Shown in pieces: positions 25,001 through 38,133 of a DNA stretch of 64,000 bases (positions are counted from its first letter, which is position 1; each line of letters begins with the position of its first letter). The notes beneath the pieces were generated by a model. It was not told the origin of the DNA. It did no database searches and saw only the letters and a list, made by a program, of their open reading frames with translations. The DNA lies in contig NW_026516671.1 in NCBI RefSeq assembly GCF_025766255.1, positions 310,001 through 374,000 on the forward strand, in the 5' to 3' direction. The translations under genes and the position numbers were made by a program. Source of the DNA: Zychaea mexicana. Its lineage: Eukaryota > Mucoromycota > Mucoromycetes > Mucorales > Lichtheimiaceae.

Positions 25001-25883
25001 GTTTTCGAGGATGAAGTGATGTCATTGACGTATTGCCGTGAATGCCACCTCCTCCCGTTGCTGCTGCTGTTGCTGCAGAAGGCACCGGACCACCCGCCGC
25101 GATACCCACTGAACTCGTCAATGCTGTAGAGACGGAAGACAAGTCAGATCGGCCTGCTTATATATAACACCATACCCAATTTTGTGTGTGTGTGTGTGTG
25201 TTTAAAATGCGAAAAATAACAGATCCGGCCCCAACACCACAGATTAGAAAAAAGACATTCATCCTTTTCTTCTTATGTACTCATTCAGCCCCATTCCCTC
25301 TCCTCTCTCCGGTAATACAACCCCCCCCTCTCTCACTCTCTCTCTCCCTCTGTGTGAGTGTCTCGCTTCTTCTTTCTTGCTTTTACGCTCCACTATAACC
25401 TCCCGTTCAAAGAGGTTTTTTTTCCCACACATGTTCAGTACTTACTCTTCTTTTTACCAAACCGAAACAACGGTTTCTTTTTGTCTTTGGGTGCTGAATA
25501 AACGGATAAGAGAGCTGGATCAGATGCTACAGCCAGGGGTAATAACCGTGTGTGTGTCAATTTAAAGCATGAAATACAATAGATGTGATAATGCATTTTG
25601 TCTTACTTTGTTGCTGTGGTGCATGCGAAGACGACTGTTGCTGTTGTTGTTGTGATGGTGAAAGTTGTTGATGCGGCGATAGATATTCATAGTCTTTGTA
25701 TTCCGTTGAACCAGAACGTTCATGTTGGTGAGGAAGGGTCGTTGATGACGCCGATGGTGATTGTGATTGCACTGAAACACCATCGCCAATGTGTCGTCCT
25801 CCCCGAGGGTACGGAACGGGGTTGCGTTTCTGTTTGCCTTGATGGTTGCGCGGCGGCGTGTGTCGAGCATTACCCGGTATCAT
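19020..25883 (-). CDS. CYR1: Adenylyl cyclase (RA, leucine-rich repeats, PP2C-like, class III cyclase)
   Basis: Makes cAMP from ATP for the PKA pathway. Ten exons (25883-25607, 25526-25446, 25123-24747, 24653-24641, 24551-24373, 24271-24101, 24033-23880, 23811-21807, 21735-19296, 19217-19020) keep one frame of 1964 residues, close to the size of other fungal cyclases. Residues 1-365 are low-complexity (Gln, Ser, Asn). A Ras-association domain starts at about 367 (YCIRIFRPDGTFATLQLPL). About 20 leucine-rich repeats cover about 450-1120. A PP2C-like domain starts near 1160 (MAYGIADWLGSNEHLGTWDL). The catalytic domain is at about 1494-1715, with VALVFTDIKSSTLLWE and GYEVKTEGDAFMVCF holding the two metal-binding aspartates. 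The C-terminus has the conserved HKVGHFANVLEKLGEV block. Exon 4 is a 13-nt microexon and the intron after exon 6 appears to be GC-AG. The N-terminal start is the least certain part. Confidence 0.93.
24286..24331. repeat. (TAC)n repeat in a cyclase intron
   Basis: Imperfect TAC/ACT run within the intron between exons 5 and 6 of the adenylyl cyclase model. Next to it, exon 5 carries a CAA/CAG-type run on the plus strand that codes poly-Asn and Ser-Asn repeats on the minus strand. Confidence 0.8.
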
Positions 25884-28800
25884 TACGAGATGATGTTATT
25901 TTCTTTGTGTGGTATTTTTCCCCCTTTTTTTTTAAGAAAAAAGTATATCTCGTATGTGTGGTGTGCGGTTATAGAGTAGTAGTTGATGTTGGTTTTATTG
26001 TTATGGAACAATAGTAAGCTGTTTTTCTGCCGTCGTCGCCGTCGTCGTGTTAAAAGAAAAAAAGAAGAGAGAGAGAGAGAGAAAGAAAGAGATAGATGGA
26101 TTGGCGCTATAAATGTAAAAGAGCTTGCCAATGTTGGGGTTGCCCTTGTTGATGATGACGCGCGCGTTGCCTTATTTTATGGGGGGGGGGAAAGAAAAGA
26201 AAGTATAATAAGTAACCGAGAATAAAAGAGAGAAGTTAACGCAAATATTTTTTTTTGGCGGATATGTACGTGATGTAGTATGAGTCCTGTGTGTAACAAA
26301 GAGAAATAGCCGCCTTTGTCTTTCTCTGTCTCTTCTTTCCCTGTGTTGTATAGCAGTGCTAAAGGGCTTCGAATCCTTGCTTTTCTTCTCGAGTCTTGCT
26401 TTTCAACTTGCAAACAGTTGAAGTCTTTTAGACAAAAGTACAGCAGTGTACACCTCGGATGTCAAAAGATGACCGACCCACCCCAAATAAGGCGACCAAG
26501 AAGGGCGGGGGCAAAAGAAAGAAACGTGTGTAGTTTTGTGATGAAGCGATCGCTTAAGAAATAGTCAAACTGTTTATTTTTTTTTCTATCTTTGGCAGCT
26601 TAACCTACTTTCTTTCTCCCTGTCGCTTGATAGTAAAAAAATCAACAGTGTTGTCTGCCACTTGATATGAAAAGGAGGTGTGGGGGGGGTGAGAGGATGA
26701 AAGGCATCTACGCACTCCTTGCAAAGCAACGACGATGCGGTGCATGAATTTATAAATTATGTGTCGCTGCCGTTGCCATGAGAACAATTATTGCAGCAAA
26801 ACTCATTGCTACAAGCACTATCTATCTATTTGATCATTGGGTCGTTAAGTCTCGTAAGTTCTGTATCCGACCCGCTAGTTACTAGTGATGCCACAGCATT
26901 ACCATTACGGGCTGTAGCAACAAATCCAATGTTGGGCGACATTTGTAACTATGACACTGCTGTCAATTTTTTAAAAATGTGTTGTTTGCAGAAAAAAAGT
27001 GTCACGATTCTAGAGCAACACGGTGTGTTTCTCTCTTGTGCAACTTGTTGGTGAACTGTAACTTTAAAGAAGGTTGTAACTGTTTGTTACATGGCACGTT
27101 ATAGTGGTGCAATAAGTGGTACATGAGTACATTGGTATGATTACCATGGTAACGTCAATGCAATCAAATATGTTAATTATAAAGCACGTGCTTGCAGCCA
27201 GAACGAATTACCTACTCTGTACAGACATATTTAACGCTATCGCTGTTCCTTCCGCGGAAGCAGCCAACAGGCGGTGGTGTATCATAGTAGTAGTAGTACT
27301 TTGTGCATGTTCGTAAATGGTCATGTATCTTTAAGGTCAATAAATATCACATCTTCCAACAGCAAGTCTTCTCTCTCTCTGACTCACAAACCGTGCTGTT
27401 TTGCTGCTTTCATAACATCATCAAAGGCACCCATGCCACCTCCGAAACCCAAACGCACTTATATTACCATCCGAGAAGTACCTGCACCACCAGCTGTACC
27501 CGTAGGCGTACCTCACATTACCAGCATCCACGCACTTATCGCCATCTTTTTTAGATTCCCTCTTCTTTGCATATACTTTTGGGACTATATTAATCAACTC
27601 TCCACACGTCCACATCTGCACACACACACACACATCCAAAAAGAAACGCCAAAAGATCTATCAACCAGTCAAAGAAACAAAAAAAAAAAACGAAACTACT
27701 GTAGCATTATATTAGCTTTATTCATTATTCTTTTCTATACATACAACACCAATCAGCAAGAGCAACATAGATAAAATTCAGACTCTGTTATTTCATATCC
27801 GCCCCATTCTTCTTATGTTTACAGTATATGTTATTGTGTTGTAATGAGGAGAAAGCTGTGTGTGTATGTAATGAGTGCACTATGTGCCATTCGTGGTAGT
27901 AGACGGGTCGGCCTGCCAATCCGCCTTTTTTGTCTCTGTTAGCCGAGTGTCTGCCTAGTAAGCAGAAGGTCAACAGCTCGGTTCTGTTAGAAGGCACTTG
28001 CAGAAGCATTTTTCTTTCTTTGACATATAATTTTTGTCGTATTGCAATACCCGATTATATTAATAACCGTTGATACTTGTACGCAACATCAATCATCAAC
28101 ATCATCACCTTTGTTACTATTATTGAATCCGCAGCTTATCATTATAATCATGATTATTTCCACAGCATTACTTTGTATACACTTGATTTAAGCAAAGAAC
28201 GTACTATGGGTAATCACTGTTAGCAATGGAGTACATATGTGTCAAAATAATTACGCATCACAGTTCGAAATCGTCCAATGAATAATCGTTTGCCATTGAG
28301 AATGTCAGTATAAGTCACACATTCTTTTAAAATAAACTGATCACTCGGGTAGAAACGAAAATACACAAGCTCCTGAACAGCGTGTACTTGCCAAAAGATC
28401 ATCTTTCTCTCAGAAGTAAAGTTGTGGCACACGTGTCGAAGAAATTGACACGTTAGCAGATATGTCGTAGCTTGACTCACCCGAAGTGATCACTTGGATT
28501 AAAGTAAAACGCTCGTCATTTTGCGGCAAAGACCACAATGTATACATACGACTTTTTTAAACATGATGAGGGTTATAAATCCCGCCGAGCTACAGAAGGC
28601 TATATCGCCGAATGAGGCCGAGGAAGAGAATAATATAGACGGAACAACATACGGTAAGTTTGGATGGGCCACGATGATTCATCGTGTATTTATTCTGCTG
28701 GTAAAAACAGCCATTTTTTATAGATGTGATAGACTTACTGCACAAAATTCATAAAAAATGTTATGATAACATCAATCAATCGTGCTGTTTTGACTGTGTA

Positions 28801-29909
28801 CTGACCCGGATGATCTATTACTATTCACGAGGTATTTCTTAACAAGAACGCTGCATTGTGCTGTTTAAACCAAGCTGACGTTGTGTTCCTGAGAGATCAC
28901 AAAAAGCGACGAGCGAATCTTTGTACATAGACCGCTTATTCCCATATTTGCCAGTCACCGGCTGCCGGCTTTTGGAAAAAGAAAGCAGTAGAGATCAAAC
29001 TTGAGAGTACAAAATGGCGACAATACAAAGACTATTGTTAGCAATTGGTGAATTGTTGTGCCGCCTTCACTGGAGTTTTCACTCAAGCGAGCTGACATGA
29101 TATTCTCGAATAAGCTACTTGGGCACAAGACCACTACTTACTGCCTGGTTTTCTGTTACTTTCGGTCAACCACTAGTATCCAGGATGAATGGTCCGTAGC
29201 CCTACTGGTATCATTTACGTTTACGAATAGTTGCCTTGTTCGCTCCGAAGAGTCACCTGTCTGCTGGACACTGCTGATGCGCAGCTAGTCGTCGCTACGT
29301 GTTTCACTTCTCTCAATATGGAATGTTGTCAAACTTCATGTACATAAGATACCCGGCTTTAGTGCTTTACATACCTTGAAGCTCAGCTCAAATGCTACTC
29401 GACCCAATGTCTATACCACCTTCACTCTTTTAGAAGTAAGTGGTACCATATATAACAACAAGATCATCAATGTGTAATGGATGGCATATTCAGGCGGGTA
29501 ATGATATCAAGCGACTATTACGTAACAATTTATCAACAAGATAAGAAACAAGAATTTCTTTTTTGTTTAGAAAGAGATACATCGAAAGAAGAAAGTAGTA
29601 CTAGTAGGGGTAGTAGTAAGAGTTACGTGAGAGCGAGAACACTATTACAGATTGGTAAAAAGCAATGGGAAACGGGGAAGATGGGGCGAAGGGAATTTGA
29701 ACAAAAGGGAGAAAATAAGAACTGTAGAGATAATAGTAGTAATAGTAGTAGTAATAGTAATAGTAGTAGTAGTGGTAGTAGTAGTAGTAGTTATAGTAAT
29801 AAAAATAGGGAGTATATGAGGTGTAAATAGAAATACGAATATGTAAGTTAAAAGATGACATGCGATATATAACGAAGCGAAATGAACTTTTTTGTAGTGA
29901 ATGTGTTGG
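25884..29909. other. Gene-poor region of about 4 kb
   Basis: No gene can be supported. The left end should contain the cyclase promoter. Short frames in 26.8-28.8 kb lack motifs or continuing exons. Two minus-strand fragments look exon-like: one near 27440-27380 ending GFGGGMGAFDDVMKAAKQHG before a stop, and one near 27980-27940 reading NRAVDLLLT, similar to the end of a UBA domain. Neither could be joined to a longer frame. A clean (AGT)n run lies at 29733-29800. Confidence 0.4.
29733..29800. repeat. (AGT/AAT)n trinucleotide repeat
   Basis: About 68 bases of imperfect AGT/AAT repeat just beyond the 3' end of the zinc-cluster factor gene. It is read as poly-Ser/Asn or poly-Tyr in chance frames and is not coding as far as can be seen. 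Confidence 0.85.
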
Positions 29910-32835
29910 CTACTGCATCATGGTTCCTCCTCCTCCTCCTCCTAGAGAAAAGATACCCGTGGTTGGTGCTGGTGCTGGTGCTGGTGCTGCTGTTGTCGTC
30001 GTTGTGCGGTCATACAGATTTGTCGGGTATCCCGCATGATGCATGAAATAGGGTGGTGACGGTACAGAATTATGAGACCACATTGACCAACCATCCGAGG
30101 ACGAGTCGACACTGTTCGTGCGTTGTAAATGCGGTGGTAAAAATGACGATGGGGTTGTTGAATGAGTCGTCATTGTTGCTGTCGTCGACGGTACTATGGG
30201 TCCACAGAGCGTCCGTACATCCTGTTCCATCACGCTCACCAGCGTCTTTGCCCGTTCAAAATCGTACATGTATGTGATTGATGATTTGGAGATGTCTACC
30301 GATAACTGCAAGCATTGCCTTGCAAAGTCTTGGCATTTCTCGTCTTGGTAGTTGAGCAGTTTGAAATAGACAATGTTGGCAAACAGAAAGCCGATCAATG
30401 GGACATTGCACTCGTCTCGCTGTTGCGACATGTACTCCAAGATTTGGGTGATACTGTTGGCGGCATCGATGCAGGTATACAGACATTGCACGGAGAACGG
30501 CACGCTTGGGATATGGTCGGATGGAAAGAAAGCCTGATACAGTAAGATCTTGTTGATGTTGTAGTAAATGTGGACATTGAAAATACAGAAGCGTGCAAAA
30601 CTGGACACATCAATGTGGTAATGCTGCTGATTATGTCGGTCGTTGGCGTCGTCGTCAGTCATGACAGACGGTGGAGTTGCACCGCACGACGAAGATGTGG
30701 TGGAGGATCCAGTCTGTGGACTCGTAACGTATGAACTATCTGGGTTGCGCCATTCTTCCGGCAGGCTGGCGAAGAATTCTTGTAGCCGGTCTTGCATAGT
30801 TAAAAGGTCAAGTGACAGATTGGGATCGGATTTGGTGTCTTGTGCTGCCACCAGGCGTGACATGACATCGTGCCGTAGAATCTGGAGGCGGATCATGTAA
30901 TACCAAGTGCTCCACACATAATAGTCTACAAGCTCTTGAGACGGTGAACCATTGTTTGTATCCGTATCCATCATCACCGGCTTCTCTGCTGGTGGCGGCA
31001 GGGGACAGCATGGGTAGAACTGGCTCGATTCGACGGATGCACTAGAACCACCCTGCAAAACACGATACCACGTGTTGAAATAATACATGCACCACACCAA
31101 TTTGGCTTCGCTCTCCGTGAATTGACGATTGCTGTCATACAGACCCAGTTCACGCGCCATGCTGTACGCAATCCATTCGTAAATATAGATCACGCCCGAG
31201 TAACCGTTCTGATAGCTGCAGTAGGACAAGAGAATAGCAGCGCGGCAATTATCCATGGAAGGTTCCTCGTCATAGCATTCAGACAAGAGCTCGCGGCCCT
31301 TGAGGCAGTACGCAATGGATAACGCCTTACCCATATTGTATTGCGGAGACTCGTGAGCGGGACGCTTACTCCACATGTGTAACTGAAAGGCGTTACGCGC
31401 AGACATGGCACAGATGGCATAAATCAAGACCTTGGAGGGCGGGTTCGCGGGATCGCGATAGCGGGCCAAGAATTCAGCGGTGTCAATGATGGGTAAGCGT
31501 ATGGCTGAGCAACACGGCGATCGGCAATACAAATCAACGAGGTTGTCGGTGAGCTCGTCCGATATATCAATGGGATAATCTTGGGGTAGTGCATGCGTTG
31601 GGTGTGACCACGAATTCCAGACGGCAAACGAGAAGCCTGACGAGGTGTGGATTGAGCTTGTATCATCCAATTCCACGGACTGTGCTATCCGCTGCCGCTC
31701 ATCTGCAAGCGAAGGCGATCCGTCATCGGTCTCAATGTCATTGTCTTTGTCGTGTGGAGCTGGCGAAATGTGCATTGATTTCTTGAATTGGTCCACGAGC
31801 TTTGACAGGTCGTTGTACGAGTTGACGTTGCTTTCAACCGACAGACCGCGCCCCGTTGATGTGATTTTCCATGCAAACGGCTGCAACGGCTTCATCTTGA
31901 ACGAGTTGTTGGCGCGCTGACCAAAATCTCTGGTCTTTTGAGCAAAGTCTTTGGCCATGCGATCGATGGATTCTTGCCATTGATCCATGATCTTGTTCAT
32001 TGTCGTCAGCACTTGGGAAACATGATTGGCTTTGGGTTCAGTTTTCATATAAATACATTCGAAATTATTGGCTTCGCAGCGACTGCAGCGTGGTAATGTA
32101 AGATCGCACTGTTGCAAGTCTTTGTAACATTTGCCACAAGGGTACACCGAGAAATTGCTTGTGGATGCTACGCCTCGCTTTCTTTGAAGCTCATCATCTG
32201 AGGTTATATCAGACGATGCGATGGAGACGGACGACCGAGTATCAGAGCGAGTATCTGATGCCTCTTCCGAAATAGACGGCGCGGGTGACGACGTTGATTC
32301 GACTTTGTCTACAGAGGCGTTACGCTGAGCGAGTCGTTGCAATGAGATGGTCGCCTTGAAATCTCTGGCGCCTTCAGCCGATTTGAGACGATCACCAAAC
32401 TTGCGAATCCGATCGCCGAGCGTCTCTGTTGCTTTCTGGAGTTTTTTAAGCGTTGGTGCTGCTTCAGGGTAAGTACAAGTAATGCCACGCCTTCGACACC
32501 GAGAGCACGCTGGTTTTTGACGATCGCAAGCATGTCTAGATGACGATAGGTACAAGGGGGGATTGGGGATTAACTTTATGTTAAAAATCTCGGGTTTAAT
32601 CTCCCACCCTCTACTTTCTCTCGAATCGCAATCTTTCTCCATTTTTGTTCCTCCTTTTAATCCACAACGGGAAGTAGAATGCGTGCCTAAAACCTCTGCA
32701 GCGAAAACATGCTGCGCCTAAATTGTTATTGGACTTGGAATTATTGATGCTGTTATTGTCGTTGTCGTTGTTGCTGTTATTGGTGGCGGTGTCGTTCTCG
32801 GTTTTATTTGAGGATGAATCAGATGCATCAGCCAT
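29910..32835 (-). CDS. Fungal transcription factor with two Zn2Cys6 clusters and a fungal_trans domain
   Basis: Nuclear DNA-binding regulator; target genes unknown. Two exons, 32835-32687 and 32535-29910, give 924 residues. The first cluster (C43-x2-C46-x6-C53-x6-C60-x2-C63-x6-C70) spans the intron and only has canonical spacing if the intron is GC-AG (donor AG|GCACGC). A second complete cluster lies at about residues 183-210: CGKC, six residues, C, DLTLPR, C, SR, C, EANNFE, C. Between them is a Ser/Asp-rich linker with a possible coiled stretch (LKKLQKATETLGDRIRKF). The middle homology region begins near residue 350 (YPIDISDELTDNLVDLYC) and runs through the ARELGLYDSN-type block, as in fungal_trans proteins. 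The C-terminus has Thr-, Pro- and Gly-rich runs. The N-terminal 40 residues are Asn/Ser-rich. Confidence 0.88.
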
Positions 32836-33697
32836 ATACGAAGTCGGAATGGAGAAAGGGGGTTACGAAATGGTGTTCAATTGTTGTTTTTTTGTTAACA
32901 CGGTGCGTCGTTGTTTGTTATGAAAGCGTGTATGTAGTGCCCCGTTTGGTATGCTGCGTTTTATATGCTTATTTGTATAAGTTTCTCAGCGCGTTTAGAA
33001 AGGTAATGGGGTGTGTATACAAATATATATTCTCGCGGGTCAGAGCGGAAAATAAGGTTATGGTGTATGGGTGGCAAAAAAAAAAGAGAGAAAAAAAAGG
33101 GAAAGGAAGGGTTAGAAACTGTTCGAAAGCACGCAAGAGAACTCGTCCTCTTACACAACACAGCCCTTCTCTCTGGAAATGGTTTGCTCGGTTTTAGCCA
33201 ATGGGATTGCTGTTGCCGGTATGAGAAATGGTTCTTGGGGGGATCGAGGGGGGTGGAGGGGCGGCTAATAACGCCTTTGGTATATCGTCAAGTACCACCA
33301 CAGCCAAACAAAATATTCTCGGCGCACAACATCCATCGGAAATAGGTTGCCCCTTCAACTACCGCTTTTATTGGTTGTAAATGGCGGTTCCGGACCGATG
33401 CCGAAGCGCCGGGTTGCCATAGCAACTACATATTCAAAAGTTTTCAGGATGGTGTATGGACAACAACAATGTACCTGGAAGAAGCAAACGGTGTACTTCA
33501 AAGAGGTCCATCTACAAAGCACATTCCAAAAATGACACTTTGTTTACCCGTGTATAAAAGTCGCGAATTTCGGGTATTCTTTTAACACGTAATATAGCAG
33601 GCTTCAGAAAGACTAAATGTGGAAGAGCCAGCCTTCCAACCGCCCTTTCTTATTCTTGAGGGCCGGTATAATTTATTCCTCATTAAAAATCATTTAT
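32836..33697. other. Intergenic region
   Basis: Promoter side of the zinc-cluster factor and 3' side of the thaumatin-like gene. It has purine-rich (AAAAGAGAGAAAA) tracts and no recognisable gene. Confidence 0.45.
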
Positions 33698-34641
33698 CTA
33701 TTTGGGGCAGAATGTAACTTTATAGCCATCTGCACGGCACAGGTATGTGGATGTAGCGTCGTCATAAGCATAAGCTAGAAAGATGATGATAATAAGAAGT
33801 GAGTATACCCGTATTAATTATCTCCATTAACTACAGCCGTCACTTCCGTCAAAGTTCGCTGAAAAAAAAAAGCTAAAGCACTTACAGTACGCATCAGGGC
33901 ACGCGGATTTGAATAGTTTGGAGTACTCTGATGGTTCACACACGCCTTCAGGATAGTCACCAACGCAACAGTGCTCGGGCGTACGGAATTTACTGCATGC
34001 GCTCTTTGGTCGGTTATTACATAAGAGGAAAAAAACGATGTTAATAAGCTTCTTTAAAAAAAACACCTGCTCCTCAGGGAGAAATGATATACAGCATTAT
34101 TTACCTGGCAACCGACAACCTTGCCATTATCATCCTTCAGCTCAAGCTCCGTAGGACATTTAGGTCCTTGTGTGCAGGTAGGTTCGCCACAGCGACGGAA
34201 ATCCTCGCTTGACGTTTTGTCAGGGTTGATGGGCTCCATCTTCATCGGTTCATTGTAACCATCCACCAACGAGATATCGTAGTAATCATCACCGGCTTGG
34301 TCCTTGAACAATACCTCTGCTAATGAGGCAGGTGCCCACATGCCAGCAAAGTTGCATTCTTTGCCGCTGCAGCTACGGCGACCCCAAACTCGGCCAGCCC
34401 AGTTGGGTTCAAAGGTAAATGTGTGTTTGTCACCAGCATCCACGTCGACAGAGCTACCGTACAAGTCGCCGTTCTCTGATTCGCCCACGACAAGCTTGTA
34501 ATTGCAGTCGTTTTGCACAACAATATAAGGATTGGAGGATCGTTTAGTGTTGATGTTTGTTGAGGAATTGAAAGAAGGTGCGCCTGCGACTAAGCCAGAG
34601 ACTGCAGAAACGACCATCCAAGTGGCAGCAGTAAAGATCAT
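33698..34641 (-). CDS. Secreted thaumatin-like protein
   Basis: Secreted beta-sandwich protein of the thaumatin/PR-5 family. In fungi members bind or cleave beta-glucan and may act in wall remodelling; the activity of this one is not known. Three exons (34641-34105, 34003-33886, 33774-33698) give 243 residues. A signal peptide covers about residues 1-21 (hydrophobic core to VAGAP). The body shows thaumatin signatures: FTFEPNWAGRVWGRRSCSG (near the G-x-[GF]-x-C-x-T site), EFNL-like segments, the Cys-rich GCQSACSKFRTPEHCCVGDY and [29 protein letters not shown]. The ending is YKVTFCPK. At least 14 cysteines are present, in line with the eight-disulphide fold. All introns are GT-AG. Confidence 0.9.
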
Positions 34642-35146
34642 GATGATGTATAGGTAAGAGTGGGAGTAGAGATCAAACGGAAAAGAGGAGTAAACCCATC
34701 TTCTAGTGGATCAATCCGCTTCTTCTTATACTTGTGATTCGCGTGTACTGACAATGGGCCTGGACTCCATCTTCATCTGCTTGCACGATCCCGTTTTTCT
34801 TTACGCATGGTTTCAAACAAGTTATCAGTCAGAAAGCGGCGATATGTTTCACTCGTTTCTGGACATTCCCTGAAATTCATTCGGTTTCTTGTTCCTTAAT
34901 TTTTTTACCAAGGTACAGCACGAATTAAAAGGTACCACCCGTATCCAGGAATCGGCTCAGACGGCTGCATTGACATCCGTATAATTCATGTGAAGGATGC
35001 TCACCTTGTGCTACCTACTAACCATTTTTACACAACCGTTATAAAAAAGGTTTCTTCTATCAGAAAGTTCCCTCTCTCTCTTTCTCTTTCAGTTATTCTG
35101 CCTTCCTCTCCGTTCTAAAACAGTTCCTATAACCTTGACTTTACGA
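34642..35146. other. Divergent intergenic region
   Basis: Promoters of the thaumatin-like gene (-) and ERG7 (+) must share this 505-bp region. A pyrimidine-rich leader (CTCTCTCTCTTTCTC) lies at about 35070-35090 before ERG7. Confidence 0.5.
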
Positions 35147-38133
35147 ATGCAACAAGAGACGTTCACCTCAGCAAAACTTAATCTCAGTGAAACACCCGCG
35201 TTCACAGACCTATCCCGCTGGCGATTACGCGTTGAAGAAGGCGCCCAGACCTGGCATTATCTTGAAACAGACGAACAATGTCGCGCGTGGCCTCAAACAT
35301 TTTTTGACAGATATCATCTCGGCTTACCCACGGTAATGACACTTGTTGTCAAACTTCCCAACATTGGACCAGCACCACACTCGCGCGTACTTTTTTAGAA
35401 CTAACTCATCTACACCAACTTTGTAAAAAAAAACAGAATGCAGCACCATTGCCACGTGGTAAAACACCACTTCAGGTTGCGCGCAATGGTTTTGAATTCT
35501 ATCGACAACTTCAAACTGACGATGGTCACTGGGGAGGCGAATATGGCGGACCCATGTAAAGTGAACTTTCAGTGGGGCGGTGGGGGTGGGGCGATCTGTC
35601 ATTTAGTAGACAGCTTTGTACGTGCTATGTTTGACACACAGTAATACGAAACATATGGTTTTCTAGGTTTTTGATCCCTGGTTTTACTATTGCCCACTAC
35701 ATTACGGGAACGCCTGTTCCTGATCCAATGCGATTGGAATTGATTCGATACATCTTGAACCGAGCACATGCAGAGGATGGTGGTTGGGGTATCCACATTG
35801 AAGGCATCTCGACTGTCTTTGGCACAGCATTGAATTATGTGGCACTCCGTATTCTGGGTTTGGGTGCCGATCATCCGGCATTGGTCAAGGCCAGAAATAC
35901 GCTTCATAAGCTGGGTAAAATATCGCACTGTTGACATTCTTCACACGCATAAACCACGCATTGCTCACTAGGTCAATCATTACAATTACCAAAAAAAAAA
36001 TAGGTGGTGCTGCTGCTATACCTGCTTGGGGAAAATTCTGGCTGTGTGCTCTGGGCGTATACGAGTGGCATGGCATGAATCCAGTGCCTCCCGAACTCTG
36101 GTAAAGTTGTCAACCTGCAATTGATGTTTTATTCTTTTCTTGCTGAGGGCAAGGATAGGGCGAAACAGAATTACCAAATTCTAGTAACTCACATTCTGTA
36201 TTATAAATATCTCTCCTTGTTTCTCGACTAATAGGTGCATGCCCAAGTTCACGCCTCTTAACCCGGGTAACTGGTGGGTACATACTCGCATGGTGTATCT
36301 ACCCATGGGATATATATATGCTTTGCGAAAGTCGGCACCGTTGACCGAATTCACAAAATCCCTCCGCGATGAACTTTACACCGAACCCTACGACCATATC
36401 AATTGGAACAAACAACGCAACAATGTCTCTAAAGCTGACTTGTATACACCTCACAGCAAGTTGATGGACTTTGCCAACGGTAATCTCAAGAATTTCAAAG
36501 CACGCATTCCGTATCAATCATAGTCAGGCTACTAAATACTTTTTATGATACATGTACAATTAGAGGTTCTCACTTATTATGAGTTGTTTCCGGCCAAAAT
36601 GAACTGGTTGCGTAGTTACGCTCTCAAGGAAACCATCGAGCAGATTAGGATGGAAGACGAAAATACATCCTACTTGGATATTGGTCCAGTGAACAAGGTT
36701 ATGAATTGGCTGTGTTGCTACTATCACTACGGAAAGGACTCGCGCCAATTCCGCGAACATGCGAAACGCAACTTGGACTTTATGTGGATGGGTCCCGAAG
36801 GCATGATGATGAATGGTACCAACGGCAGTCAACTTTGGGATTCCAGTTTCATTATTCAAGCATTGGCTGAAGCACAATTGGCCGATGTTGAAGTATACCG
36901 TCAGCATATGATCAAAGCGCTACAATTTATGGATCTTACTCAGGTTGGTGATCAAGAAACGGTTCTGCAAAAGATAATTAGATGACTAAATATCTACGTG
37001 TATGGCACACACATACACAATGCATCCAGATCAAGCACAACATGCCAAACTATCAAAGATGTTATCGTCAAGTCTCAAAGGGTGCCTGGCCGTTCAGTAC
37101 ACGTGACCAAAGCTACACCGTATCTGACTGTACTGCCGAAGGACTGAAAGGCACCATCATGCTGCAACAAATTCCTGATATGCCACAGCTTGTCAATACA
37201 GAACGACTCCGTGATGCTGTCGATGTCTTGCTCACCATGCAAAACAAAGACGATGGCTTTGCTAGCTACGAGGACATCCGCGCTACTCACTTGCTTGAAT
37301 TGCTCAACCCTGCTGAAGTGTTTGGCAACATCATGACCGAATACAGCTACCCTGAATGCACCACAGCAGTGCTGACAGGCCTTGCTGCTTTCCGCAAAGT
37401 TGATCCCGAGTATCGTAAGGACGAGATTGAAGAAACGACTCGGCGTTGCTTGAAATACATCAAAAATGTCCAAGGCGAGGATGGATCTTGGTATGGCGCT
37501 TGGGCTATTTGCTACACATATGCTGCCATGTTTGCACTTCAGAGTCTTGCCAGTATTGGTGAGTTTTATGAAAACAGGTAAGAACCAATGATATTTTCTT
37601 CTATTTAATCCTTTTAGTTGCTATTCATGAACGTCCAGACATGATTGATACTCACTTCAAAACATTTATCATACAACTACCCAGTGGAAATGCTCGAAGA
37701 GGCTGTGACTTTATTGTCTCCAAGCAACAAGAAGATGGCGGTTGGGGTGAAACATACAAGTCCTGCGAAACGCACACTTATTGTCAGAACCCAAAATCTC
37801 AGGTCGTGAACACTGCTTGGGCTGTCATGGCTCTTTTGGATGCCAAGTACCCGGATGAAGAGCCCATCCGTCGTGGCGTCCAACTTATCATGGAACGTCA
37901 ACAAGCCAACGGTGAATGGCTTCAGGAAAATATTGAGGGTGTTTTTAACAAGAACTGTAAGTTCTTTTTCTTTTTACCTTTAATAAATTTACAAGTAATG
38001 GGCAACAGAGAAGTTAATATCAGCAAATCTCATTGTAGGCATGATTTCATATCCTAATTATAAGTTCGCCTTTAGTATTTGGGCCCTCGGCAAGTACGCA
38101 AAGGCTTATGGCGATAAAACCCTTCTTCCTTAA
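35147..38133 (+). CDS. ERG7: Lanosterol synthase (2,3-oxidosqualene cyclase)
   Basis: Cyclises 2,3-oxidosqualene to lanosterol in ergosterol synthesis, at the ER or lipid droplets. Nine exons (35147-35332, 35437-35555, 35667-35914, 36004-36100, 36235-36479, 36564-36943, 37030-37577, 37685-37956, 38039-38133) give 729 residues, as in yeast Erg7 (731). The catalytic DCTAE motif follows YTVS at residue 458 (yeast Asp456). QW repeats are visible, such as [30 protein letters not shown] and [23 protein letters not shown] is also characteristic. An in-frame-looking stretch between exons 1 and 2 (about 35373-35436) stays open, but no splice phase joins it to exon 1, so it is treated as intron. The start MQQETF was chosen as the first ATG before the SRWRLR block. 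Confidence 0.95.

Noticed and set aside
27380..27640. Minus-strand exon-like tail ending GFGGGMGAFDDVMKAAKQHG before a stop
   Set aside because: The upstream sequence in every frame meets a stop within a few codons and no acceptable splice join was found.
27940..27990. Minus-strand NRAVDLLLT, like the end of a UBA domain, behind an AG acceptor
   Set aside because: Only about a dozen residues before a stop, and no upstream exon with the rest of a UBA domain was found.
35373..35436. Open stretch ([16 protein letters not shown]) that could extend lanosterol synthase exon 2
   Set aside because: No acceptor joins it in phase to exon 1, and family members have only a short linker here; the CAG at 35434-35436 gives a clean phase-0 join.
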